NCBI RefSeq assembly: GCF_030272615.1
Contig: NC_081406.1
Coordinates: 395,458,439-395,522,438 of the forward strand
Direction: 5' to 3'
From: Cryptomeria japonica
Taxonomy: Eukaryota; Streptophyta; Pinopsida; Cupressales; Cupressaceae
DNA length: 64,000 nt
The notes beneath the pieces were generated by a model. It was given only the letters and a program-made list of their open reading frames with translations. It was not told where the DNA came from and searched no databases. Shown piece by piece: positions 1 through 10,431 of this stretch (within the stretch, counting starts at the first letter, position 1; every line of letters starts with the position of its first letter). Made by a program: the position numbers and the translations under genes.

Positions 1-1
1 C

Positions 2-3000
2 CTACAAAGGGAGGAAAGGATAAGCCCTCCCAAAGTTTTTCATCTTTTCATCCCAATAAGTTATAGAGGCATTCTTCAATATTTCTGATGAAAGTCGACT
101 GTTCATGAGCTCAATGATAGCTGACTCTATCCTATTAATAATTCTGAGAACCTCTAGTTTTTCATTCTTAAAGAGACATCTATTTCTTTCCTTCCATAGT
201 TCCCACATTATGGAAGATGGAAGAACTATCCATAACCTTAAAAAAGACAGCCTCACCTAAGGTGAGGCCATGCTTTGAGCATTCCAAAGATGGTGTGGGG
301 GAAGGCTACAGACCAGTCAAGTTTGTTGGTAAACTAGACCCAACATTGGTGAGAAAAGGGGCAATTGAGGAGGATATGATTGGTGTCTTCTTCGTCTTCC
401 TTGCAAAGAGGACATCTACTGGGGCCCTCATACCCCATTCTCCTAAATTTGTCTACAGTAAGGAGCTTGTTCTGAATCGCAAGCCAGGAGAAGATACCAG
501 CCTTAGGCAGACAGTATCTATCCCAGCAAAGTTTCAAGGGAAGCTCAGTAATAGGTCTTATAAACATTTTGGAGATGTGAGAGTACCCATCCTTGGAGTT
601 ATATTCCCCCTTTAAGGAGCCATCCCATATGAGCTTGTCCTCATTATGACCTAAGGCTATGTTCCTTGTTTTGAGAATTGCCATAAGTTTATTTTTATCC
701 CCTTCTTGGATATCCTCATCTTCCCTCTCGATCCACTGCCATCCAGCCCCTTCCTCTGAAGGGGAGATGCAATTGATTAACAGGGGTCCTCTATGCGATT
801 CAAGGAGGTTACGGGTGGCACCAAAGTCATGGATCTTTTCAATTGCCTTATACCCTCCCCATGAATCAGACCAGAAAAGGGCTTTATCCCCAGACCCCAA
901 GTCCAAAGTAAGTTTGTCAGAAATAATCCTCCTGCAATCTAGCATGAAATCCCATAGGCAGGACCCTCTGGGAGGATTTATTTCTTTGAAAATTTGGATA
1001 GGATTCCCTCCACTAAGGTATTTGTGGTGCAACAGTCATTCCCATTTGAGGTGGGGGGTTCTAAACATTCTCCAGACCAGCTTGGCACCCAAGGCTCTGC
1101 CCTGATCATGAAGGTTTTTAATGCCAACTCCTCCTTCATCTTTAGGTTTGCATATCTTGTTCCAAGATATGAGTGAAATTTTTTGGTTATCATTAGCACC
1201 TTGCCAAAAGAAGGTTCTGAGATGCTTGTTGAGCTCGGCTAGTTTGGAAGAAGATAGATGTTGATAGGAGAGCTGGCAAATGGGCATAGCTGACAAGACC
1301 AATCTAACCAAGGTTACCCTACCTGCAGATGAAAGCCATTATCCTTTCTAGGTGTTAATCCTAGACTTGATTTTATCCATCAGGTTGTCCCATAATTTTT
1401 AATGTCTCCTTCCCTTGTCAAGGGGAATGCCTAGATATTTGCAAGGAGGGGTTCCTTGACTGATCTCCAAGACATTGCAGATCTCCTTTCTTAAAGAGGG
1501 GTCTATGTTGAACATAAAAAATGCAGATTTATCCAAATACACCTCTTGACTCGAGGCTAACATATAGGAATTGAGGATGCCTTTGAAGGCACTCACTTCC
1601 CTTGCACTTCCCTGACCAAAAAGCATTGTGTCATCAACAAATTGCTGGTGGGTGAAGGGAGGGAGGCCGCTAGTAATGGGGATTCCTTGGATGCCTCCCT
1701 CTTCTTTGGCCTTAGAGATGGATCTTCCTAGGGATTCAACCATGATGATGAAGAGGAAGGGGGACATAGGATCTCCTTTCCTGAGCCCTCTCGAGCTACT
1801 GAAGAAACCTTCTGGAGAACCATTAACCATAACAAAGAATTTAGGGGTGGATATACACTCAAAAATGAGGTTGATCCAGGATTTGGAAAAGCCAAAAGCC
1901 TCCAAGCATTTACATAGGAAGTGCCAGTCAACTTTGTCATATGCTTTACTTATGTCTAATTTGACTAGCATGCTAGGGGCCCTATTGAGCAAGACCGAAT
2001 GAATAGCCTCTTGGGCTATAATAACCCCATCATAGATTGATCTGTCTACTACAAAATTGGTATGTTCTTTGCTAATGATAATGGGGAGAAGATTCTGAAG
2101 TCTAGCTGCTAGGGTTTTGGTTAAGAGTTTATACAGAGTGTTACAAAGGGCTATTGGTCTGAAGTCATTAAAGCTTTCAGGATTCTCTTTTTTAGGGATG
2201 AGAGCTAGGAAGTTGTTGTTGATCTCTTTGAGAATCTTACCAGAGTTCCTCACACCTTCTAAGGCTTCCATGATCTCTGTCCCCATAAAACCCCAGCATT
2301 TTTGGAAAAAGTTGGGTAGGAAGCCATTCGGGCCCGAGGCCTTATCCGGATTCATCTTCATAAGGACAAATTTAACCTCCTCCTTAGAGAATTTCTTTAA
2401 CAGGCCTATATTGTGGTCATTGTTAATGAGTTTTGTGAGGTTCTTGATAATATTGATTTGGCCTCTAAGGTTGGAACCTTCAGTATTGTTTAATATTTTA
2501 TCAAAGAACCTTACTACCTCAGAGGCAACATCATCTAGTTCAGACAGGATGGAGCCCTGGCAATTCTTGATTTTAGAAATTTGATTAACCCTTCTCCTCT
2601 TCTTGGTGCTATTGTGGAAAAACTTGGTATTCTGGTCCTCATCACTCAACCAAGTCTCCCTAGATTTTTGTTTCGAAACGATTTCCTCATTTGACAATAT
2701 CTTTTCATACTCAGAGAGTAGTGCCTTTTCCTTAAGGAAGAGATGTTCATCCATCCCTTTCTCTAGAACCTCAGTGTTAACATTCTTAAGATCATTTTCT
2801 ATTAAGAGTTTTTTGTCAAAAATATTTCCAAAATTTATCCTATTCCACTCTAGGAGCTTCCTTTTGATAAGCTTTAACTTGCTAGCAACAATAAACATCT
2901 TCGAGCTTGAGAAAATAGAGCTTCTCCACCAATTTTCAATAAGGTTTAAAATGTTATCATCTCTGAACCACATGCTCTCAAATTTGAAGGGGCATTTTCT

Positions 3001-3720
3001 AGGGGAGTGGTCAGATAATAAGTTTAGTTGGAGTGGGAAATGGTCAGATACTGATAAAGGGAGAGGCTCTACATCCAAGGTGTAATTAAGCTCTGAGAGC
3101 CCCCCATGGATAAAGAACCTATCTAATTTCTTAGCAATGTTACAGAAACCAATCCTTCTATTGTTCCAGGTGAAGGCATTCTCTGCCGTCTGGATTTCCA
3201 ACAGGGAATTCCTAATGATCCAATGATTAAAATCAGCAGCCGCTGGAGGGAGTTTGCTGCTGCCTCCTCTTTTGTCTTCTACCTTAGTGATGGTGTTGAA
3301 ATATCCACCAATAATGCATACATTGTTTGGGAAACTTCTAAGGAAAGACTCAAGTTCCATCCACAACATAGCCTTATCCCTATTCGGGATAGGGCCGTAA
3401 ACGTTAATCAATTTGAATCTTAGGTTATTTTTAAAGCTTAGTACTTCTCCTCCTATCCAATTTTTCTTAATCTCTAAAGATGTAAACGAGATGAATCTAG
3501 AGTCCCAAATGATAGCTAAGCCCCCTGAGGCCCCTATGACACGGGAATGCTTTAGCTGTCTTACTCCTAGTTTTTTCTCAAAAAGGACAATCTCAGAGGA
3601 TTTCATTTTAGTTTCTTGGAGTAAAATTATGTCTAGTTTTGAATCAGAGATGCAACACTTTAAGATGCGTTGTTTGTTAGGGGCATTCAGACCCCTAACA
3701 TTCCATGTTATGATTTTCAT
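2..3720 (-). pseudogene. LINE-A ORF2: endonuclease / reverse transcriptase / zf-RVT, decayed
   Basis: ORF2 of an L1-type LINE nicks target DNA and copies the element RNA there. The start at 3720 gives MKIITWNVRGLN, the usual start of plant LINE apurinic-type endonucleases. QETKM and SDHFPL endonuclease motifs follow. The expected GGDFN motif reads GGYFN, so a catalytic Asp is replaced by Tyr. The RT shows FRPIALCNTLYKLLTK and a FVDDTMLF catalytic box in place of the usual FADD or YADD. After RT, one frame continues through stops near 1399, 1312 and 1036 into the zf-RVT region (CPLCKEDEEDTNHILLNCPF) ending at 334. A frameshift near 240 leads to the C-terminal piece with LWKERNRCLF. No RNase H is seen before the window edge. 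It cannot encode an active protein as it stands. Confidence 0.9.
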
Positions 3721-3944
3721 GGCTCTCCCCTGTATTAAAAAGAGTAGATATTTTAGACTGACCCCTTGCTTCTCCATCCTTTGATCTTAGTTTAGCAAGG
3801 GGTCTCCTGCCTCTTCTCTTACTGAGTTTAGCACAGTCAGGAGAATCTTTGCTTCTTTCAGAGCTGAGAATGTCTAGAGTGTTTGGATTATCATTTTCTA
3901 AGTTATCTAATGCTATAAAGAGTTCATCTATTTCTCAGTCGACT

Positions 3945-5471
3945 CTAGCAATATCCACTAGATTTTTTGACATAGAGATCCCTTTGTCTTTCCAATTCTT
4001 CATCATCATAGATTTCATCAACCAGTTGATCCATGAGGTCATTTACTACTTCCTCCCCTATAAAATTAGCAATGATGTTAACTTCCCTAGCCACTCGATC
4101 AATCTTATATTCTACAAATGAATCAGAAACAACCTTTAAAGGTGAAGGGTGAACCTCAGCCTCCTCTAAGGCCTCCATACTTGAGACTTGAGAGGTTGGT
4201 TGATCTTGCAAGGATGCCATTCCTAGTACCAGGAAATGTCTATCCTTCTCCGCTGATTGTGCAGAGGAGGTTAGTTTCATTAAAGGTGGAGACCTCGAGG
4301 GACTCAACCTCTCTGGTGGGATGAGAGAACTAGATGATGACATAATTGTCAGTTTGAGCTGCCCCTTTTGAGGGAACAACTCACTGATCTCACCTTCTTC
4401 CAGGTCTCGATCCCTAAGCAATGAGATAGCTATAGGTGGATTAATAATTGGCAATGGGGGAGGAGGGGAATGAGAGGTTTTAACAGGAGAGCTATGAGGA
4501 CATAGGTCCATGGTATGATGATTAGGGTTAATATTAGTCTTATAGCCCTCAAAGGTAAAACCCCCTCCTTCCACAAATCTGAGTGGGGCACCATCAAATT
4601 TGAGAAATGACTCAGGGAAAGGTTTCTCAGAGGGGATCTTCCTTGGAATAAAATCTTTGAAAGAGCCATTATAAAATGGTAATTCTAGGGTTAAACAAAA
4701 ATTAACGCATTTCAGTATTATGGGCTCTAAATATTTAATGTTAATATTCATGTTAACGATCAAAAGCTGATTAAAGAAGCTAAGGGCTGATTTTTTAACT
4801 TCTACAAATTTACCTATTTTGTTGCCTATTATTCTTAAAAAATCATTATTTTGCAATTCTACAGGAAATTTATCAAGTGAAATTGCTCTATTAACCATGC
4901 AGTATTTGAGTTGAGAAGGAAGAAAGAGGGGTTGCCATTCCCAGCAATCAAACCCGAGGCCCTTGAATGTTAATATGTCCCCATTTAGCAAAGAATTTCT
5001 CAAAAGCTGATTACCACATTCAATAGATAAGAAATTATCAGGAAGGATGTCAATTTTTACCTAGTTATTGAAAGAAGACGACAACTAGTTAGCAATTAGT
5101 TCTGACGGGATTCCCCAACCTTTCCATCGAGCAAAGATCATTCGGTCGTTTCAATGCATTTGATACCTGGCTTGAGTTTGGGTATTAATTCCAATGACCA
5201 ACCTGTTAGGAGTAGCTAGAGGATTTAAAGTTAAATCCATCTTAGGGTGCTTAACTTCTGTTGAATTGTGATGATTCATGAAAGAGTGACAGCCAAGGGT
5301 TTCCATACCCTTTGATAATTTACTCAAGGATTTTCGAGCATGAAAAATATGGTGAGCAGAGGAGCTGAATGACTGGTTAGGTTTTACAAAACCATCCTCC
5401 CCACAATGATTGGAATTCTGCTTATGGCAATTTGGTTGCCCTAATGTCCTTTTATTCCTGCAACTCACCAA
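3945..5471 (-). pseudogene. LINE-A ORF1: DUF4283-like nucleic-acid-binding protein, decayed
   Basis: Two open stretches in one frame (5471-5151 and 5003-3945) are joined through three in-frame stops. Coding similarity may begin further upstream, near 5640. The middle part has the DUF4283 pattern found in plant LINE ORF1: a WEWQPLF segment, then ISLDKFPVELQNNDFLRIIG and IGKFVEV. In this family ORF1 binds element RNA. The C-terminal half is Pro/Ser-rich and then acidic (EEVVNDLMDQLVDEIYDDEE). I see no CCHC zinc knuckle, which many plant ORF1 proteins carry after this domain. The stop at 3945 lies 224 bp before the ORF2 start. Assignment to LINE ORF1 is firm by position; the domain name rests on pattern alone. 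Confidence 0.75.
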
Positions 5472-6487
5472 ATGCTAGTCCCGATCCCTACCCTTGCAGA
5501 GAGGAGGGGGAGCCCTAACTGCCTCAACCAGAGAGTATTTTGATTTTACAAAGAAGGCCTCTTGTTGACGAGTTTGTGATATGAGCCTGCTAGGTTCCTC
5601 AGTCCTGGAGTTATTAGCTAAAATAGAGAAATGAATTGCAAAGCCTCTGTAAAATCCCTGTAGTAGATAAGAATGCTTGAAAATGGATGTCGATGCATTG
5701 CATCAGTTTTTCGCACATAGAGCCATTTTTTTATTTTATTTTTCATTTAAGAAAAGAATATATATATTTTATCTTGTTTGAATTAACTATCTTATCATCA
5801 GTACTACAAATATCCCTTATTTAGTGTTCAATACAATATATCCTCTATAAATTGAGTTAACTTAAAAATTTCTTATTTTATATTAAAATAAGTAAATTCT
5901 TATTTAACATTCTCCCTTCTTAATTTACACTTACGTGAGGAGAAGAAAACTAAGTAAAAGTAGATTCTCTTTTGGTGGGGGAGAGGGGGGGCCCTCCTCT
6001 ATTCACCTAAGCTTTAGTATTTAATCTACTTACTCTGATAAGAGCATAGATTTTTTGTGTGCTACCATATTTTAAGGAGATAAGTAAATTTAAAGATGAA
6101 CTTTAGTGATTTAGATTTATAAGAAAGAAGTGCTTTTTTCTCACCAAAATTTTAGTTGAATATTTGCCCTCTCACGTGGGACCCTGTAAAGAGTAATATT
6201 GAAATTAAATTGGTGTATTCACGTGGGTGTATTAATGTTAATAAAATTATCAATTTATTTATAAATATTTATATTTATTAAACTTGAATGACAATTTAAA
6301 TTAACAATCTACTTTATTTATATTAATAAAACTTATAATTATAAATAGTATTGACAAATTAAAATCTATTCATATTAATATAATAAAACCACATGCATAA
6401 ATTCTATGAATCAATTTTTTTATTTATACTGCAAATGCAATTGAAATGTAGATAATTTATTATCAAATCAAAATGGATTATCCCCCA

Positions 6488-6499
6488 CCCCCCCCCCCC
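6488..6499. repeat. C12 homopolymer run
   Basis: Twelve consecutive C follow CCCCCA, in otherwise AT-rich DNA. The length is prone to sequencing and assembly error. Confidence 0.8.
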
Positions 6500-6737
6500 T
6501 TAACTATTCTATGTGATAAATAAGGAGAGGAGGGGGGAGTAGGGGCCTGCGGGCCCTCCACTACCCCTGCGTGAAATAAAACCCCACCTCACAATTAATT
6601 CATAACGGTTCCCATGAAAAATACGGGTCAAGTTAAATTTAAAAATAATACATTATGGATTTTATATATATTTTGAAAATTGATAAATGGTTTTAATATA
6701 CTGGTCAAGTTTAATTTGAAAGTAATACATTATGCGT

Positions 6738-6756
6738 TATATATATATATATATAA
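6738..6756. repeat. (TA)n microsatellite
   Basis: About nine TA dinucleotides in an AT-rich spacer. Confidence 0.85.
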
Positions 6757-8204
6757 ACCAATAAATATAAAATAAAATGAATCAATGAAAATTTGGAAGA
6801 GGAGGAAGTTGTAGACATAGGGAGGAATTTTATTACTGGATATAAAATTGCTCACAAAGGTATATTGGATATATAAAGGAATTTCCACCATAAATTTTTC
6901 TCATGGAGGGTATATGAAAGTAACTTATTAATTAAATATTGTTGTAATCCCATTTACAGGGGAGGATGAATTAATTGGGGTTTTAAGATTACACTTAGAT
7001 CAAAACAGTATTCAAAGAGAGAACTAGTTTTTTTTTTTAATTACAGAATATTAGGTAAGCTTATATATGATAGTTCAACTTATATTCAAGAGAGGTGAGA
7101 TAATTCATAGAGCAGTAAGACTTAGGTATTCCAATGATCAAATTCACATTCAGAGAGGGAGAGTGATGAGTTTATTTCACAGAAATAATAATAAGGAAGA
7201 TTCAAATAGAAAATTAAATAAGAAAGATATGATTTTTGCGCTTATCAAAAATTTTAGAAAGCAAAACAAGATCTGGTTTTCAACTTTTTCCCTAAAGAAA
7301 TTAGATAAAAAAGATATGCATTATTTGAAAAAGTACTTTTAATATTTATCCCTAAATAAGGAGAAAATATTTATTTTTGTTTTGAAACAACAAAAAAAAA
7401 ATATATCTTATAAAAAAAATGAAGATTTAAGAGAAGGATAAAATCTATTTTTTTTTTTTATATTACAAATTTCTCATATGTAAATAAGAGAACACAAAAG
7501 AAAAGAACCTGGTTTGTCAAAGCTTGATGTTGAATCCCCTCCAATCTTTAGGCTAACCTTCTTAGATCCTTCTTTGCAACTAGGTGAAATTTCTTCAAAA
7601 ATACTTAACAAATCTACCAATAAAACATGACTACAAAAGAAATCCACATGAAACTTGATAAAATTTTCTTCCAAAAAAAAAAAAAGCAACTCCCCCTTTT
7701 CAAAAAATTGCATATATTATGTAGAAAAGATCCCTCAATTCCACTATCAAGAGAATTAATTGAAATAAATAATTCTTTTTCCTAAATTATCCTCATGCAA
7801 AATTGATTGATCACTTAATGGAGGATTTACATGCAAGAAAATGGAGGATGAAGATTCCCTCTAGAAGCTTCCAATTTCTTCTATGACATGTGCTTATTTG
7901 AAATAGAAAAATTAAATGATTTCCATTAAATTATATTTTCAAGTGTGTATGTGTGTGTCCATTATTTAACCTTTTTATTATAATAGCTTTTTCAACCACA
8001 TTCAATAAATTCATTTCTAACATAATCACAAAATGATTTAATAGTAATAACAATAATAGTCGCAAATCAAAAATGACAAAGGAGGGTTATGACAAATGCC
8101 CCAATTAAGGCTAGAATGAAGAATAATGTGTGGTGGATATAAATGGAGGAGGAATTTGGGCTTACATTTTCCCAAGGAATGCGTACGCATCATTTTTTCT
8201 CTAG

Positions 8205-9240
8205 CATGATCAAGACCAAAGGTAGGAATGAGGGATGAATTTGGATAAGATGAGGGATATGGGATGGAGGATATGGATATGATAGTCAATGTTAGATATT
8301 TGATCAGTCCCAAAGACACTGAGAGGGGGGGGTGAATCAGTGTCTAACCGGTTAACAATAGATTTAAACTTGTTTGCAACTTTATAACCCAAATTAATGT
8401 ACTGGTAAACAAGCAATAAAGCAATAAAGAGAAATAAGAGAGACAACATCAATGCACATCATAATACAAGATATTTTGGTGAGGAAACCCATTAGGGGAA
8501 AAACCTCGATGGGATTTGTGACCCACAATATTTACTCACTGGCCAATATGAACAAATATTACTTGATACAATAGGGGCCTACACATGTAGGAAGGCCAAC
8601 AACCTAGAGCTCACTGCTCAATCATAAAAAAAGAGTCACACTGACTACAAAATTGGATGATTAAATCCAATGACAATGTACTACTCAAAATAGCATCTGC
8701 AATGCTGGATTTAGTACTGGTTTAAGCTCTATCAGATACCTCTGCCATATACCTTTCTTCGTTTTGTTCTTCTCTTATTCGCTCATCAAATAATTACATC
8801 AAAATGCATATATAGATATTCGTTCATAAATACCGCTTGTACTCATTACCTATGCACATATTCCTACTTTCAAAATGACCTATAAGATCTCATACATATA
8901 TGAGTCTTTACAATACATCATGTCGGCTATACAATATAATTACAATACAAAACAATATAATTTCCATGTCGACTGGGGTGCCAGTAGGATCTTATGTCAG
9001 TGTAGACTGGGTGCCAATGAGAATAATTTGTAGTGTCTACCAGTGCAGGTAGACGATGTCTATTGTTGGTGTAAGTTGTGAACCTTGTTACCAGTTGGTT
9101 GCCATTAATGACAACATCAACTATTCTCATTTGAGTGTAGAATTCCAACAGTCAAGACCAAAGATAGGAAAGGTGGATGGAATTAGAGAGTATGTGGATA
9201 GAGGATAATGGATATGGATAATGCAGATGGTAGGATAGCA
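8205..9240 (+). repeat. Duplicated purine-rich segment flanking the solo LTR
   Basis: The segments at about 8205-8285 and 9151-9235 are alike. Both have TCAAGACCAAAG, then TAGGAA, and after a purine-rich stretch a GAGGATA...GGATATGG motif. Both copies lie outside the LTR, so a short direct duplication existed at the site and the LTR element entered it. Confidence 0.5.
8290..9150 (-). mobile_element. Solo LTR, 861 bp, perfect 5-bp TSD GTCAA
   Basis: The plus strand begins TGTTAGATAT and ends GAATTCCAACA, so the LTR has TGTTxG...CAACA-type inverted ends. The five bases before it (8285-8289) and after it (9151-9155) are both GTCAA. Near the left end it carries CACTGAGAGGGGGGG and GTGAATCAGTG, the block also found at the 3' end of the copia-like LTRs at 17.4, 29.4 and 35.3 kb, which sets the orientation as minus. 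The right end reads in minus as TGTTGG..., then GTTGTCATTAATGGCAACC, again like those LTRs. No internal region or second LTR is present, so this is a solo LTR left by LTR-LTR recombination, probably of a copia-type element. Confidence 0.85.
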
Positions 9241-9828
9241 TGGATGAATCTTTCCCCCAAGTGTAGAGTGCAAGAAGATGGGGGGACTACACATGGCGCA
9301 TGTTTCAATCATCTAGTTCCATGGATAGTATATATGCTATAATAAACTGAGAAGAATAAGAGATGCGAGATGAATTGGGATTGACTTGGTAAATGTGCTG
9401 GGATGGGAGACATGAATAGGTGGAAGCTAGATAATTTTGAGACATGTATGAGCTAGATGTGGATGGCTGATAGGGTGATCCATGAACTTCCATGAGCATT
9501 TTCTCATACCAAGCTTTGAAGTTTGAATATGGAAGATAAGTTGGGATTGGATAGACTTGATAAAAAAAAGTAATGAGATGATGTTAGATGAAGATGATGA
9601 CTAGGACTTAGCAACTTTATATTGGATTCATAGACTGATTTTATTTCCTTGGATCGGGTTGAATTTGATTAGATTGGATTGGTCCTTGGGCTAGGACAAG
9701 ATTGATTTGGATTAAAATGAAACCTTAGCCCTTGGATTAGGACTTAAGTGAGGCACAAAATTGATGATGCAGACCACAAAGCAAGGTGACAACCAAGCTA
9801 GGTAAAATTCAGAATTTTGGATTAAACC
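9151..9828. other. Spacer, no gene recognised
   Basis: Purine-rich then GATTGGATT-rich simple sequence. Only short unsupported open frames. Confidence 0.6.
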
Positions 9829-10431
9829 TTCTTCTACTTAGGGTGGACTTGCGTGCCTAAGAAAAATAGGACAAAAGGATCCAAATGATTAAATATTCTT
9901 CTACTTAGGGTGGACTTAAATTCCTAAGAAAAATAGGGCAAAAGGATCCAAATGATCAAGCCTTCTTCTACTTAGGGTGGACTTACGTGCCTAAGCAAAA
10001 TAGGGAAAAAGGATCCAAATGATTAAGCTTTCTTCTACATAGGGTGGACTTATGTGACTAAGAAAAATAGGGCAAAATGATCCAAATGATTAATCCTTCT
10101 TCTACTTAATGTAGACTTACATGCCTAAGCAAGATAGGGCAAAAGGATCCAAATGAATAAGCCTTATTCTACTTAGGGTTTACTTACGTGCCTAAGCAAA
10201 ATAGGGAAAAAGGATCCAAATGATTAAGCTTTCTTCTACTTAGGGTGGACTTATGTGCCTAAACAAAATAGGGCAATATGATCCAAATGATTAAGACTTC
10301 TTCTACTTAGGGATGACTTCCGTGCCTAAGCAAAATAGAGAAAAAGGATCCAAATGATTAAGCCTTCTTCTACTTAGGGTGGACTTACATGCCTAAGCAA
10401 AATAGGGCAAAGGATTTAAGGTTTTTATCAA
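9829..10431 (+). repeat. Minisatellite: nine tandem copies of a 67-bp unit
   Basis: The landmark TTCTTCTAC (or a one-base variant) starts at 9829, 9896, 9963, 10030, 10097, 10164, 10231, 10298 and 10365, an exact 67-bp step each time. Units read roughly TTCTTCTACTTAGGGTGGAC, then TTACGTGCCTAAG, then AAAATAGGG and AAAAGGATCCAAATGATTAA. They differ by scattered substitutions but no length change across eight intervals. The last unit decays after AGGGCAAAGGAT. No gene is involved. Spacing is wrong for CRISPR because the whole unit repeats with no unique spacers. Confidence 0.95.

Larger units (their letters stand above)
1..5730 (-). mobile_element. LINE-A: L1-type non-LTR retrotransposon, 3' end beyond the window
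   Basis: Reading right to left there is a short leader, an ORF1 with a DUF4283-like domain (to 3945), a 224-bp gap, then ORF2 from 3720 with endonuclease, reverse transcriptase and the zf-RVT region, running off the left edge. This is the standard order of plant L1-clade LINEs. No LTRs are seen. The 5' limit near 5730 is approximate: it is where ORF1-like coding ends and an AT-rich tract begins. Decay is modest, with a handful of stops and one or two frameshifts, so this is the best preserved of the three LINEs here. The poly(A) end and the 3' target duplication are outside the window. Confidence 0.9.
5731..8289. other. AT-rich spacer, no gene
   Basis: No supported gene. The stretch is strongly A/T-rich with scattered homopolymer and dinucleotide runs. 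Short Lys/Asn-rich open frames, such as 7067-7342, look like chance products of composition. The last 80 bp (from about 8205) carry a purine-rich GGATATGG-type segment that is duplicated on the far side of the solo LTR. Confidence 0.7.

Noticed and set aside
2603-3085. Plus-strand open frames across 1.6-3.8 kb and 22.0-24.6 kb
   Set aside because: They lie opposite LINE ORF2 coding sequence on the minus strand and show no domain of their own.
5101-5160. A host gene in the window
   Set aside because: Every coding stretch with recognisable motifs is of retrotransposon or PMD type; I find no intron-exon gene model.
7067-7342. 91-residue Lys/Asn-rich plus-strand frame
   Set aside because: Composition alone explains it; no motif, no start context, AT-rich spacer.
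9829-10431. Possible CRISPR array
   Set aside because: The complete 67-bp unit repeats with no unique spacers, and the genome is plainly eukaryotic.
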